Shown: positions 35,305-47,300 of the stretch, piece by piece
Layout of the letters: each line of letters opens with the position of its first letter
How positions within the stretch are numbered: the first letter of the stretch is position 1
NCBI GenBank assembly: GCA_018806985.1
Contig: JADANN010000183.1
Location: 62,001-126,000, forward strand
Direction of reading: 5' to 3'
DNA: 64,000 nucleotides
From: Angiostrongylus vasorum
Lineage: Eukaryota; Nematoda; Chromadorea; Rhabditida; Metastrongylidae
Made by a program: the position numbers and the translations under genes
Notes under the pieces: model-generated
The model's input: only the letters and a program-made list of their open reading frames with translations
Told to the model about the DNA's origin: nothing
The model's database searches: none

Positions 35305-35575
35305 AATGGCGCGCATGTGGCGCACTAGTTAGAGGTGCTTTGCAATCCATGTGGGATCGATCCCGTGCAACATGCCCATCGAGCTTTCCATCTCTCCGGG
35401 TCGGAAAGTGGGTACTGTCAAGGAGAATAGCAGTACTGACGATACACCGGTCGGTTGCCGCAAGTCACTGTACAGGTCAGATATGTATTCAATCACATCT
35501 AACGATGCTTGATGAAGTCGAATGCATGGTGCATTCCTCAGAAATGGATCAATGCCTGCAGCTTCTTTTTAAGCT
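35305..35575 (+). repeat. SINE-A
   Basis: Head GGCGCGCATGTGGCGCACTAG, box-B-like GGGATCGATCCCG, TCTCCGGGTCGGAAAGTGG, GACGATACACCGG, GTATTCAATCACATC, GATGAAGTCGAATGCATGG. Confidence 0.88.
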
Positions 35576-35594
35576 TTATGCAGCATTAATTTAA

Positions 35595-36030
35595 TCGCGG
35601 ACCAAAGGTGACCTTTGCTTCCCTGAGACGCAGGTGGATACAGGGGATGGACTCCCTGTTTCTGCTCCGCCGATTTGACACATACTTTCTGTATTTGCTA
35701 CGAGTATTCATGCATGCGTGTGTGGGGGTGCGTTCTCGCTTATGCGGATTGTATTCTACGAGTCAATTCGGCCAAAAGCCTGCAATCAAATGACAAGGAA
35801 GTATATGGGAGGCGGCTAGGAGTCGCCCTTCATGTCCACTCTGGGAGAGCCTGGCAAGCTACCCGTGAGTATACATTCAGAGCCCAGCAATCTATACGAG
35901 GGTATTAAAAAGCTAAGAACAGTAAAAAAGAAAACGGGCCTCATTCCCCCTAACCCTCGAAAAGAGCCCCCAACTCCGCAGCGTTGGGTGGGACGAGTAC
36001 GGAGAGGCTGCTAAAATCTCAGGGCCAATG
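35595..36030. other. Interval with a 60-bp motif repeated downstream
   Basis: The segment starting GGACCAAAGGTGACCTTTG and ending in the CAGGGGATGGA..CTGTTTC words (35600-35665) recurs at 37115-37180 inside the neighbouring LINE. 35920-36030 is G+C richer and probably belongs to the 5' region of the RTE element. No gene called. Confidence 0.5.
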
Positions 36031-38275
36031 GAAGCTGCCTGGATCACGAAGAACTATGGTGACGATCTGTAGCTAAAATGCAGTACACCTGCATCCGAGT
36101 CCTCGATAGAAGACTTGATCATGCAAGCAAGAAGGATAACGTACGACGTCATCGGCTTGGCCGAGACGAGACGACGCCACCCATTCAACGCCGCCTATGA
36201 CACCGGAGAATTACTGCTCCTCGGAACATGCTACAGTAGAGGGAGTCGGAGGCGTCGGCGTTCTCGTCAACACGAGTTTGCCCATGAACATGGATTCATT
36301 CGAACAACTTACAACCCGAATCGGACGTTTACGACTGAAGAGATGTGGATCAATACCGGCTTTGACAATCTTCGTCGTTTACGCGCCGACATCGAACTAT
36401 GACAAAGAGGCCGTCGAAACGTCCTCTATGGACTTGGAGAAGTTCTACAGAGAAGGCCATACATTCCTCAAGGTCATCATTGGAAATTTCAACGCCAAGA
36501 CTGGACCAAGAAGAACGTCTGAAGAACGTCACATTGGGACCCATGGATTAGAAAGAAACGAACACGGTGAGCGGCTATCTGAGTTTACCATGACGACCAA
36601 GACCATCCCTGGTAACTCGCAATTCCAGAAGTCCCACCCTCAACGCTGGAGCTGGGACTCTCCCAATGGACAGTACCATAACGAAATAGACCACATCATA
36701 ATAAATAGGTTTTGCCTAACCGATGTCGCTGTTGTACCAAAATTCTACACGGGATCAGACCATCGCTTCCTTCGTGCAAAGTTCTATTTCTCGCGGAAAG
36801 GAGAAAAAGCCGCTAAATTCAAAAACCGAAGTCCCAGAACCACCGTAAAACGGGACTTATTCAACTCATTAGTCTGCTCTTGGGAAGATGCCGTTGTCGA
36901 CAACATCGACGAGGAATACGATCGTCTCCTTCGACATCTTCACGTTCGTGCTATGAAAGTTGAGAGTTCGAAAGTCACCAAGAGACGTTTGTCTCCACAA
37001 ACACTCGAGCTGATACGCCAGCATGGAATCGCACGAGCTGCAGGCAACAACGAATTAACGTCCGAACTTGCAAAACAATGCAGACGGGCGATAAAAAGAA
37101 GATATTAAGGAGTCGCGGGCCAAAAGCGACGTTTGATTCCCCTGAGACGCAAGTGGATCCAGGGGATGGATTCACTGTTTCAATAAGAAGGGTGACCTAC
37201 ACGATATCGGCAACTAACGCCCAGTCTGCTTGCTGTCTGTCGTCTACAAACTTTTCACTCGAGTCATCCTAAACAGGATTTACAGAACACTGGACGAACG
37301 ACAGCCATGTGATCAAGCAGAGTTTCGAAAAAGGAATTAATATGATGGACCACACCCACACGATAACAAGACTCATTGAAGTAATGCGAGAGTACAAAGG
37401 CCGCTCTGTCTCACTTTCATCGATTTGCAGAAGGCCTTTGATTCAACTGAGATAGAAGCAGTCATGAAAGCCCTTACTCAAGGTTCACAACCAAGATATC
37501 ACCATTCTACAATGATATTAACACTGAATTCAAAAGAGGAGTTAGGCAAGGCCACACAATCTGGCCAAAATTATTTACCGCCACCCTCCAGAACGTCATG
37601 CGAACACTGGAATGGAATAATATGGGAGTGAAAATCCATGGTCGGCAGTTACATCATCCTTGCTTTGCTGGTAACATCGTCCTTATAACACCAAACATTA
37701 GCCAAGCGGAACGTATGCTTGCCGACTTTGATATAAAGATAAAGATTGGTCTTCGACTAAATCTCACAAAAACGATTTTCATGAAGAACGGATTGGTTTC
37801 GTATGTTCCATTCACACTCAACGGAACGAATATCTCCTCCGAATGCTGCAGTTATGTCTATCTAGGACGGGAAATCGGTATGTTGAAGGACTTAGCTTCA
37901 GAGCTGAGCAGAAGGAAACGAGCGGCCTGGGGGAGCCTTCAAGGGCATCGAGGGTGTAGTGAAGAGAACAAGGAACACCCGATTCCGTGTCCATCTTTTC
38001 GACTCAACGGTACTTCTTGCCCCAACGTATGCGTCAGCAACCTGGTCGCTGCGTAAGCAGGATGAAAGATCACTCAGCGTTATCGAACGCGCAGTCGAAA
38101 GGACGATGCTAGGAGTATCCCGTTTCACACAAGTAAGGGAGGGATCCGAAGCTCCGATCTGCGTCAACGATCAAAAAACCAAAGATGCCGTTCTGTGCGC
38201 CAAACAGTCGAAGACAAAGTGGGCCGGACACCAACGGGACTACAGGTGATACAGGTGATACAGGTGAATTTAACT
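36031..38275 (+). mobile_element. RTE-clade LINE, endonuclease plus RT, inactivated
   Basis: The APE-type endonuclease is nearly complete. [20 protein letters not shown] is at 36121, and after a frame change near 36240 GVGGVGVLVNTS leads into the long open frame to 37108. A foreign 60-bp motif and a deletion (37109-37200) replace the first part of the RT. RT resumes with ILNRIYRTLDE-like sequence at about 37275, FIDLQKAFDS and RTLEWNNMGVKIHG. FAGNIVLITPN follows, where FADD is expected, so both catalytic Asp are lost. The C-terminal part reaches VERTMLGVSRF; a deletion then joins GGACAC to CAACGGGACTACAGG, the natural last codons. The 3' tail is three TACAGGTGA units. Confidence 0.88.
36197..37108 (+). 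pseudogene. RTE endonuclease domain frame
   Basis: Open for 303 codons. Endonuclease landmarks are [29 protein letters not shown] (the usual GDFN with Asp changed to Asn), SPNGQYHNEIDHIIIN and the SDH box in TGSDHRFLRAKF. The frame then runs into the linker (TKRRLSPQTLELIRQ). The first endonuclease motif (LAETR) lies in the previous frame at 36160. As a whole the domain is probably inactive. Confidence 0.85.
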
Positions 38276-38650
38276 CAATTGATACGGTCCGAAATGCACT
38301 TTGAAGCAGAAATATCTTAGATCCCACGACATAGCAGCAATACTCCAGTATTATTATATCTGTACCTTGAGCAAGAAAGCAATGCACGACTATTCTTGAT
38401 AAATTTCTTGTCGATTTGCTTCTACAGCGTGCTGAGAAGAGTATCACTATAGATCATTCGCCATGCTGGCTATTTCAAAGCGAGTGCAATGATTAAAATA
38501 TGTAAGATAAGGAAACAGGAAAAGTAATGAAAAAAATATGGGCTGCGAAAGGAACCGAAAAAAAGATGGATTAGAATCGATGCACATGGGCGCGAATGTA
38601 TCAAGCTAATCAGAGGTAATAAAACCATAGAAACCATAGAAGCCTTAAAA
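38276..38650. other. Interval without recognised gene
   Basis: Begins right after the LINE tail. AT-rich, nothing supported. Confidence 0.4.
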
Positions 38651-38918
38651 AAGGATAAAGCTCTTGGCGCTGATCAATCCTCGAGGGATGCACCATGCAT
38701 TCGACTTCATCAAGCATTGTTAAAGGTGATTGAATGCATATCTGACCAATACAATAGCTCGCGGTGGCCTACCGATGTAGCGAACCAATGCTGCCATCCT
38801 CCCAAACAAGCCTGGTACCCGACCGCGGAGGGAAGCAAGGCTTGATGAGCTTTAGGAGCAGGGATCGATCCCACGTGTATTACGGGGCACCTCATACCAC
38901 TGCTCCACACGCGCCCTT
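38651..38918 (-). repeat. SINE-A
   Basis: AAAGCTCTTGGCGCTGATCAATCC through AACCAATGCTGCCATCC to GGGATCGATCCCACG and the head CACTGCTCCACACGCGCCC. Confidence 0.88.
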
Positions 38919-39664
38919 CTTATGAATGCATTAGGCAGAAAAGACAAAACTCAAGAATGGAACCACGTCACTTAAACAATGGCCCTCGAGATTCTTCTCC
39001 TTATGTTATACGAAATGCCTTTCACATCTACTCAGTGGATCCCAGCATGTCGTCCATTCGATTCCTTTCCTCTCATCCATTATCCACTATGGTTTTCTAA
39101 CTTCTCAGTGCAGGTTTAGCCGGTGCTTTTCCTTTTTAGTGTTGTCGAGCGCAGGTGGAATCGATCTCCTTGTAGTCATGAAACAGCCGGCCCAGAGTGC
39201 CCCCAACTTAGATTGCAGGAAGTAATTCTTCTCAGACAAGTTTGATACCAATTAACTCACACTGCAGAGATGAGAGGCTTAATGAGCCCGGAGCAGGGTC
39301 GAACAGAACCGTGTTCGTGATAACCGAATAAATTTTCTACAATGTTCTCGAGAGTAAACGATGAAGATAAGAAAACCTTACTGTCAAAGCAGCGTGCAGC
39401 TTGTTGGCTTCTATTCGCTCCTGTTGATCGGCACTTGTCATCGCAGCAGAACGAGTTCTCTCCAGTAGTGACAAAATGCGTGGATGCAAACGGATCAACT
39501 ACAATGAACGAGAGTGAAGGCATTTTAGCAGAAGAATAAAAACAAGTATCTAACCAAGGTTTAAGATATCAATCATACAACTTGTACTATCGTAAAATTG
39601 TCACTGATGGGCTGATACGAGGTTGTTAACAAGTATTTCTAATATTCGATGGAACGCTTCGTTC
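38919..39664. other. Interval with a degenerate SINE-A piece
   Basis: 39205-39310 resembles the SINE-A minus strand (CAGACAAGTTTGATACCAATT, GAGATGAGAGGCTTAATGAGCCCGGAGCAGGGTCGAAC). An open frame of 65 codons at 39342-39539 (plus) has no recognised domain. No gene called. Confidence 0.4.
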
Positions 39665-40050
39665 ACTTCGCCTTCTTCAGAGCTTAAACGTATTCTTTTA
39701 TAGCTTTGTCTTAGTACTCGACGAATATTAAACGGACTTAATCAAAATGAATAGTGTAAACCGAACTCTGGTTATTGAAAAGTATTCCTCATTTGCCCTC
39801 TCCAAAGAGTTAGGGTAGTCATATTTTGCACACATAGGATAATGAATGAAACACATTCATATCAGAAAATTAACCTAAATAAAGTGTCAGTTCAAGTGCG
39901 ATAGTGGCGCATTTCTTCCTCAGAATCATTTTTTTGTGTTTGAAAAACCCACCCTCATTCTTTTAGAAATTTGCACGTAGATGTTTTTGATTCATGCGCG
40001 AGGGTCCTGCATTCCGTATCAGAATCAGTATCAACACTTTTGTTTCGTGT
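39665..40050 (-). pseudogene. Degenerate Penelope-like 3' end
   Basis: Minus-strand relic. The PLE-end motif CTCTGAAGAAGGCGAA is at about 39673-39690. Upstream, about 39895-40030, a run in the order of the PLE C-terminal codons (GCGCATTTCTTCCTCAG, TTTGATTCATGCGCGAGG) matches the layout at 8110-8230. Too mutated to translate. Confidence 0.5.
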
Positions 40051-40207
40051 GAGTGCTTAATATCAAGTACTACGTAGATTATAACCTTATATCAGCTCAT
40101 AAAGAAGAGCTCATAATGTAATAAAAGCTGATTGTTAATGCTGAGCTTAACTGAAAGTCAACCATTCGAACCATGAACCAAGTAATAATACCTGTATAAA
40201 AAAATAA

Positions 40208-40486
40208 AAAGGATAAAGCTCCCGGCATTGATCAATCCTTTAGGGTGCGTCATGCATTCGACTTCATCAAGGATCGTTTGGAGGTGAGTGAATGAATATC
40301 AGCCCTTTACAATGACTCGCGGTGGCTTACCAATGTATCGAGCCAGTGCTGCTATCCTCCCAGACAAGTCCGGTGCCAATTTGCCGCCCTCGGAGAGATG
40401 GAGGACTTGGTGTGCCGGGTGCTTGGTAATCATCGATCCTATGTGTATTGCAGGGCCCCTCCGACCACTGCGCTACACGCGCCCAT
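40208..40486 (-). repeat. SINE-A
   Basis: AAAGCTCCCGGCATTGATCAATCC, GGTGAGTGAATGAATATC, ATGTATCGAGCCAGTGCTGC, AATTTGCCGCCCTCGGAGAG and the head CACTGCGCTACACGCGCCC. Confidence 0.88.
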
Positions 40487-40652
40487 TCCTAGAAAAAAGG
40501 ACACCCGTGTATACTTAGGGAATAACATAGCAATACTAACACATTCGCGGTGTTATGCGTTGGCTTCAACGCGCAAATCGCTGGAAATCACATTCCGTTA
40601 CGATTGAGCCACCCAACTCGAGCAGCGAAACAGCAGAACATGGGGGGACAAT

Positions 40653-40747
40653 AAAAAACGGATAAAGCTCTCGGCGTTGATCAATCTCTGAAGGATGCGC
40701 CATACATTAGACATCATTAAGCCTCGTTGGAGGCAAATGAATGCACT
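40653..40747 (-). repeat. SINE-A fragment (tail part)
   Basis: GGATAAAGCTCTCGGCGTTGATC to GGAGGCAAATGAATGCAC only. It is interrupted by the RTE relic, which begins immediately at about 40748. Confidence 0.8.
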
Positions 40748-41700
40748 CGTTCATGGTGGTGGTCTGCTTTGAACAAGGTTACGTCAGCGAGGGCTCTTCT
40801 GTTATCCTGAAATCATTACCATTTGCGAATGCAGATGGTTGACGTTGATCACGAACATGTCCGCCTATTGTTGGATGGTCGTCCAAGAGGACCTTTCTCT
40901 TGGAGTCCATCCCACTGTTCTTTTCGTTCACTTGTCTTCTGCCAAACGCTCATTGAGCAGTGGGCAGTATGTCTGACGTGATTGGTGTATCACTGCACGT
41001 CTCTGCAAAATAGCATAGCTTTGGGACTATTGCTAGATCGAGAAGATGAGCACGGATTTTCGGGTCCTCCAAGTGGTTTGTGGCTTCGTTGCGAGGCGCA
41101 AAAGCGGTCCAAGGTGCTCTGCTTCCCCTAATTCCTCCTACATGTTGTTCTCCATGTTCATTAAGACCGAATGTAGACGTATGAGATGGCCCTAGTAATC
41201 ACAGAACCACTCAATTTGATCTGTTTCTCACAAAAATACTTTTTCATGAAGTGAATCTTCTTCTGATCTGCGCGTAGTCCGATCTTTCTTCCCGCTTCGT
41301 CGAACTCATTGATCATCGTCTTTGCTATTTTGGTAATTCTTGAGAAGATGACGAAGTCAACGGGGAAATAAGGATTTGATGCGAATTTTCTAGCAATAAG
41401 TAAGCTTCTCTCGCCCTTACCGAGTGACTTGATTATTCAATGCACTGAATAGCTTCGGATTTATGGTGTCGTCTTGCCGAACTTCTTTTCCTATGAGTAT
41501 GGCGAAGGGTCGACGAAAAAAGCTGTACATTTGTGTTACAGTTCCGATAAAAGTCAGTTAGTGTACGTATATAAGAAAGAACACTTTTTTCGTCAACGGG
41601 CGCTGATATTACTGCATTCGTTTCGACGCCGACAAACGCTTCCTAGTACTCGATAAAGGTTGGCACAACAAGTACATGGTACTCTTGACAGAATTCTAAG
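40748..41700 (-). pseudogene. RTE LINE relic (RT palm and downstream)
   Basis: Minus-strand translation, with many frame changes, gives FIEY-EAFVGVETNAV at about 41665, SYIRTLTDFYRNCNTNVQLF, GKEVRQDDTINPKLFS at about 41490, and DFVIFSRITKIAKTMINEFDEAG where FADDIVVFS is expected (catalytic pair lost). LRADQKKIHFMKKYFC, YVYIRS and IRAHLLDLAIVPKLCYFAETC (about 41000) follow. Same superfamily as the relics in the giant inverted repeat. Confidence 0.78.
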
Positions 41701-42640
41701 ACCCGATCTTGCAAAATGGCAATATTTCATCATACATATCAAGGTAAATCCATCTCCAAAAAAGAAGGAAAATTTTGTATACATAGTGGCATTTTCTAAT
41801 GAAAGAACTCCCACAGTATATCACTTGGAAATGTTTAGACATCGTGCAGAAAAGAAGTATTTGAACACAAAGCACATTTTAAAAAAATGCGTTAAGAAAA
41901 GTGCCTGCAATGCGACAGATCATGCTGGCTATGCCAAGATTGTAGTGGAATTACAATCACAACGGTGCTGAGATAATTGCAAAACTCAAGACCGCAGCTG
42001 TCTGCGGTGGGGAACGAACGCGCTGTTACGCTTTCCGGGGAGTTACGCGTTCACCACCACAATATGCAGGTCTTTCGTTTCGCATGCCTTTCAGCTAGTT
42101 TTCTATCGATTACTGCCATCAGCAATCACCTGTCAAATAATTATATAAATAGAATTGGTTACGGATCCTTGACCTCGGATCCTGCCATAGAAATTGAATG
42201 ATGATGGATGCGAAGGTTATTTGAAATCCATACAATTCAAACAAACTTGCTGCAGCCCAGTAGAAGCAACGAATAAATTGAATATTTAGAAAAGTAGATA
42301 GGATGAATGTGACCACAACCACAAAAAAAGAAAACGATTGTTTTACCAATTTCCTTGAAAGTTTCTTTAATACATTCCCATCCGACCAAGTGCAATTTAC
42401 AAAAACTATTCTTCGAAATCGAGTTCGTCTGTCTCATTAAGTCTGAGGCGAAAGATTGGTACTAGTAAGGAAGATAATAGGACAACTACACTGGTGAGAG
42501 TACCAGAGATGAAAGATGTGTTAAGATTTCTTTGTTGCATAAATACAAGTACAAAAGACCTAGGCGATTCCTTCCCTTTCGTAAACAATAACCAACACAG
42601 ACATACCGAGGATGGTACCTTGCCCTTTTTTTGATTCTGT
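41701..42640. other. Interval with unassigned frames and a SINE-B
   Basis: Holds a SINE-B (41955-42145, listed separately). A plus-strand frame at 41660-41971 is lysine-rich but unrecognised. A minus-strand frame at 42588-42406 (60 codons) contains one hydrophobic segment (VVVLLSSLLVPIF) and an acidic end (ETDELDFEE). It could be the last exon of a small membrane protein, but there is no supporting context. Confidence 0.3.
41955..42145 (-). repeat. SINE-B
   Basis: GCTGAGATAATTGCAAAACTC, GACCGCAGCTGTCTGCGG, CTTTCCGGGGAGTTACGCG, TTTCGCATGCCTTTCAGCTAG, CATCAGCAATCACCTGTC. Tail lost. Confidence 0.85.
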
Positions 42641-43159
42641 ATAAGGGACTCTACGCATTGCGTTCAATGGATATCGCGTACAGCAAAAAAGAAAACAGAA
42701 TTTGAAGTGGTCCCATGTTTACGGGATGAGACCACTAGAAATTAGGCATAGAGGCGAATGTCTTAAACGCATTTCTATGCTTGAAACTGAAATCCGACTA
42801 AAATATATCGCATATCGAAGAAGCACGTAAATAATAAGAAGCTTAGATGTAAAATATAGACAGTGAAACGTGGGAACTTTTCCGAACTAATTATTTAAAG
42901 AAATAAGTAAGGTAGCAAGAATAGAAAAAATGTCTAAATATGTTACATAACTAAGTGCAGTTAAACCCTTCATTACTTGCTTCCTTGCAAACCAAATTAA
43001 AAATTTAAAATGAAGACAGCAGAAAGAGGAAATACTTAGTACGTTACAGCTAATAGTCATTTTCAATCGCTACGAAACGGCAAATCCTCGAGATGGGTTT
43101 AGGAAAAAATCTAAACTCCTAAATGATAAGTCTAGCGAAAAGTCCAGTTAAACCTGCCC
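42641..43159. other. Interval without recognised gene
   Basis: AT-rich, no frame or repeat recognised. Confidence 0.4.
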
Positions 43160-43400
43160 CTTATTTCTAACGACAAAAGAGCAGCTATAAAACGTTACTT
43201 AAAAAAGAGCCCGTCTAGAGTATTCGGTAGAAGTGACTGAAATTCCACCGAACACTCCAAAACGTCAGCTGGTTTGTAACCGCTTTCATGACTGTCAATG
43301 CATGGCGCAAAATCGAACTCCTTTATAAGTACGGGAGGCACACATTGGCGAAATGGGTAGACCATTCTGTGCCTGTATAAAAGAAGATTAAACATCAATG
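43160..43400 (+). pseudogene. Penelope-like element fragment, GIY-YIG first half
   Basis: Codon-level resemblance on the plus strand: RAAIKRYLKK-SPSRVFGRSD, EIPPNTPKRQLVC, and the damaged GEMGRPFCACIKE at about 43345-43385. It breaks off at KEE where the other copies read KEHLVGK, and resumes at 43745 after a SINE-B. The minus-strand frame at 43195-43422 is its shadow. Confidence 0.65.
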
Positions 43401-43439
43401 TAATCACTTCTTTAAAATTCACTACTTATTCCTTTTTCA

Positions 43440-43735
43440 TGCCAGAGTAGGACGTTAAATATAACTACAACGATATTGAGATATTTGAAAAACTCCGGAC
43501 CGCAGTTGCTTACGGTGGGGATCGAACACATTATTACTGTTTCCGAGGACTAACATGTTCACAACCACACCATGCGGGTTCTTCGTCTCGCCTTTGGTGT
43601 GGTGTTGGACATGTTAGCCCCTCAAGGGCAATAGCGGATTCGTTCCTCACCGCAGACCTCTGTGGTCCGGAGTTCTGCAAATATCTCAGCATCATTGTGG
43701 TTATACTTCACAGCAAACTCAAACGTAAAAAAGCA
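43440..43735. repeat. SINE-B inverted pair nested in PLE
   Basis: 43455-43610 minus strand (GACCGCAGTTGCTTACGGTGGGG, TTTCCGAGGACTAAC, ACCATGCGGGTTC), then 43610-43710 plus-strand head (TGTTAGCCCCTCAAGGGCAATAGCGGATTCGTTCCTCACC, TCCGGAGTTCTGCAAATATCTCAGC). It sits between two halves of one PLE. Confidence 0.75.
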
Positions 43736-43744
43736 CTCCACTAA

Positions 43745-44175
43745 GCACGCAATGAGCACAGAGACATAACAGAGAAGATCTCGAAGTAGAAGTCACCATC
43801 CGCGCACAGTACTCCCAAAAAATCAGCGAAAAACCCTCGATGCATTTTGAATAAATTCCGAAACTCTAAAGATGAATAGTAGGGTGGAATCCGTTCTTCC
43901 AACACGTGACCTCACACAGTATCTCTGTCTGATTTTTTAACTCAAGACAGGGATATTCCTCACTAATGTGAATTCTTCACTGTTGGTCCCCATCAATAAG
44001 TGGAAGACTCAAAGAAAGCGGTGAGTCTCTGAACAAGTTATTCCAAATGCGGTTGAAATATAGGTTTCGAGTATCCTGTGTTGAGCGTACGGAAGCATTT
44101 GGACGAGTAGATTGTGCATAATCTTGACCTTCTCAGACTCTAGAGAAGGCGAAATGCGCCAAAACGTCAGCTAGT
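43745..44175 (+). pseudogene. Penelope-like element fragment, 3' part
   Basis: Continues the copy at 43160. PLSTQ-AQRHNREDLEVEVT at about 43738-43795, then EIN-SETLKMN and SVLPTRDLTQYL (about 43850-43930), as at the end of the 8068 copy. It ends with the PLE-end motif CTAGAGAAGGCGAAATGCGCCAAAACGTC at about 44140-44168. Confidence 0.7.
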
Positions 44176-44313
44176 GAGAAAAAAATATTATGTTAACAAC
44201 AACACATCTCATCAAAAAAACAGACTTAGGACGTAGAAACTACATATAAACACATTGTGCAATTTTACAAACTCATTTTCTCAATATTTACCAAATTCAA
44301 TAAAAAGAAATGT

Positions 44314-47300
44314 TTAACTCACTTCGAGTGGCGTAGAAAACTCTAACAGAGTCGTAATAGTTCCATAGATCATAGAGTAACTTGAGGATGGATCATCAAA
44401 AATCTTCTTGACAGCACGAAATGAACGACGACAAGTGTCTTTTGTACCGTGATCTCTAAAACGGGAGACTAGAGTTTAAAAAAACTCTAGCACTCTCCTT
44501 ACAATCAGTTGAAACCAGCCAAGACTACTTCGGAAATACAGTACTCCTATGAACGAAGACTTCGACTGACAATAAAGACAAAGCAGGTTCGATCCCATTC
44601 CAGACTCACCAAGCCTCTCATCCCTCCGAGGTGGGGTCATGAAATTGATAAGGGACTTGTCCTAAAGAAAACGACTATCTGCAGTCCAACCAGGAGCGCT
44701 CTAGTCCCGGCTATCTCACTCAAGATGAAGTGAAAATCCTCAAGCGGCGGCCAAAGCCACACGTAAAAGTCGGAAGACCACCGTGGACACTGGATGCGAG
44801 GAAACGAATCGAATATGAGAAGTGTTGGGATCCGCAAAGTAGATGTTAAGCCGGGTCGCACAAAATAAAAAAATGAAGATGAAAAAAACATGAATGAAGA
44901 AAGCTAAGGCTCTCATACCACATACTTTACAATAGTTATCAGCGTTTTTCCAGCAAAATCACGTAGTGCCCAGTGATTGTCCGAATCAGGTCGAGTGCAC
45001 AGAACTCTGCACAGCATGCAACTCAGCAGCGATGGCAAGAATTCATGAAGCTATAAAAAGTCACCATATACGTGAAAGAAAGCAAACCATATTATCACAG
45101 ATGTAATAACGATGAAGTTACAACAGAAATGAGTTCAGTGCTACTTACTACTCCATCCAGTTTTACTGATTTATTAGCAGCAACCGCTCTCATCATTCGT
45201 ACGACGTAAATTAACATGGACAAACAACGATGAACGATATTGCATCGAATCTGGAAGTCAATGCATTAAGTGAAACGAATTTTGAATTGCACTTACTCTC
45301 TAAAAGGCCTGAAAAAAAAATTAAAACGCAATTTGCTAGTTTAACCATTGTAGTTCCTTTGAGTTGACAGGTCAGCCTAGCCAAAGTCTGCCCAAGGTCG
45401 TCATCGTCACAAGCAGTGTGGATCCGAAGATTTGCCACCATGCGAGTAGTTTGATACCAGGACAGTGGCGGACCCTGGTATTGATCTATCCTTCGCTGGG
45501 CTTCCTGGTGGAAACGCCGGAATCATTCTCAGCTTGGGAGAGTCTGCTGTAGGACGAATTCCCCTACTTTATATCGCCAGTCCGACACCCAGAAAACCTC
45601 CCAGCCACGATGACGTGGTAAACCGTTAGGAGGAAAACACTATGAAATCGATATGAAAATGGGATTCATTTAATGTTTGGTTTCCGATCAGAGAAAACGT
45701 ACTGATGTATGTATCAAGCGAGACAATCGTGGAAGCAACACTTGTATCCCTGTATCACGTTCAAGAGATTGAAGTGCTTGTTGACGCTTTTTGTCATCCT
45801 GACCAACACAAGCCTCAACAATTTCCTTGAGGTAAACCTGTTGTTCCTGAAGTGGGATGGGTACTGAGGCAATAATGGACCACATAAATCATGGATATAA
45901 GAACCAACGACTACATTAAAATCAAAAGCGAATACTTTAATCAGACTTACGACTGATAAGGGTTCCAAAAACGATGGCTTAACCAAAATCTGCTCCTTTT
46001 TTGGTAATCCTTGTGCGGCCAGACGAAATGAAAGTGATGGAGAAACAATTTCGTTTGGTAAAACCACCCTACACCAACAAAATTTTAACACGTTAATCTG
46101 CGTAACCAAAATGGTCATCCACTTATAAGATCATGTGGATTATTTCTCGCTTTTTCTTTTCATTTTCTCGTTCTTTCCACTGCAATAACACCTCGATGCT
46201 CATTTTCTTCATTTTACTTTCTCATTCTTGATCTTTAGCACCTCGTCATAACGGAATACTTGGGATAAATAACAAAATATGATTTAATTACCGTTTTTCT
46301 TAGTGCAGCCGGAAGAACAGAAAAGGTCATTCCACTTCCTTGTAGCGCTTTTTTCACTTTCTTCTCTGGTTGTGGCTCTTCATCACTACCTATCCGGATC
46401 CAGTGAACTAAACGATTGGCATTTGCGGATTAAGCAAACCAGTTTAGAATAGAAAGTGGGAGGAATTTAGAACAGGCTGTGTAAGGATCTATAATAAATT
46501 CATAGAATAGTCCGGAATGCAATTAGAGTAACTAAAATGGCCGAAGCAGTGAAAGCTTAACTTGTTTTCCTTCAAGTGAAAGAGAAACACTGATAATCAA
46601 GGAAGAGATGAAAAACAGTAAAAGTCTAGGAAAATTCTTACCACGAATATGACGCTTTAGGGGAATTCGCATTTGTGGAGGCTGGGTAAGGGATGGTACA
46701 TCGAGATCTACGTCTTCCCTAACATACAGTTGCTCTCCACCTGCCATTCGCAACTGTCGCATAGTAGGCTGGGGACGGGTCAGAGATCCCTATTGGCATC
46801 TAGAAATGAGAACAGTACTACTGGATGACGTTTACTCATTAGTAAAAAATGAAGAAATCGTTCAAATTACCGGAATGAACAACATATTCAGAGCGGATCC
46901 CACATCATCAACAAGTACCTTTCTTCGCCGACTATGAATAGCAAATTTCTGTGCTGTCTTTGCGCAACGAGTTATAACTTCCGTCAGCTTTAAAACAGAA
47001 GCAACTAGAAAGCTAATAAACGGATGTAAATCCACTTCAAACAACAAATTTTTAAAAAAAGTAGAACTATAAAGATGCTGAGATATTTCTAAAACACCAG
47101 ATTGCAGGTGTCTGCGGTGAGGATCGAACACGCTTTTACCCTTTCCGGGGCTAACGCTTCCATGATGGTAGTGGTAGATAGAAAAAACTATACTTCTAAA
47201 CTATGCTGGACACTAGTAGTGTTAGTGAAAATTCGAAACTGAGGAAACAAAGGGAGTGGGTAGGAAAACGGAAACAATTCTTAAATACCTTGTCTGCAAG

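Noticed and set aside
45714..46118. 134-codon minus-strand ORF
   Set aside because: It crosses TAF6 exons 6 and 7 in mixed phase; its second half is a shadow frame of exon 7.
46871..47289. Apparent frameshift between TAF6 exons 2 and 3 (and near exons 6 and 7)
   Set aside because: Using upstream acceptors the frames clash, but the acceptors TTTTAAAG|CTG, GAGCAG|ATT and ACTTCAG|GAA restore phase and give an alignable protein.
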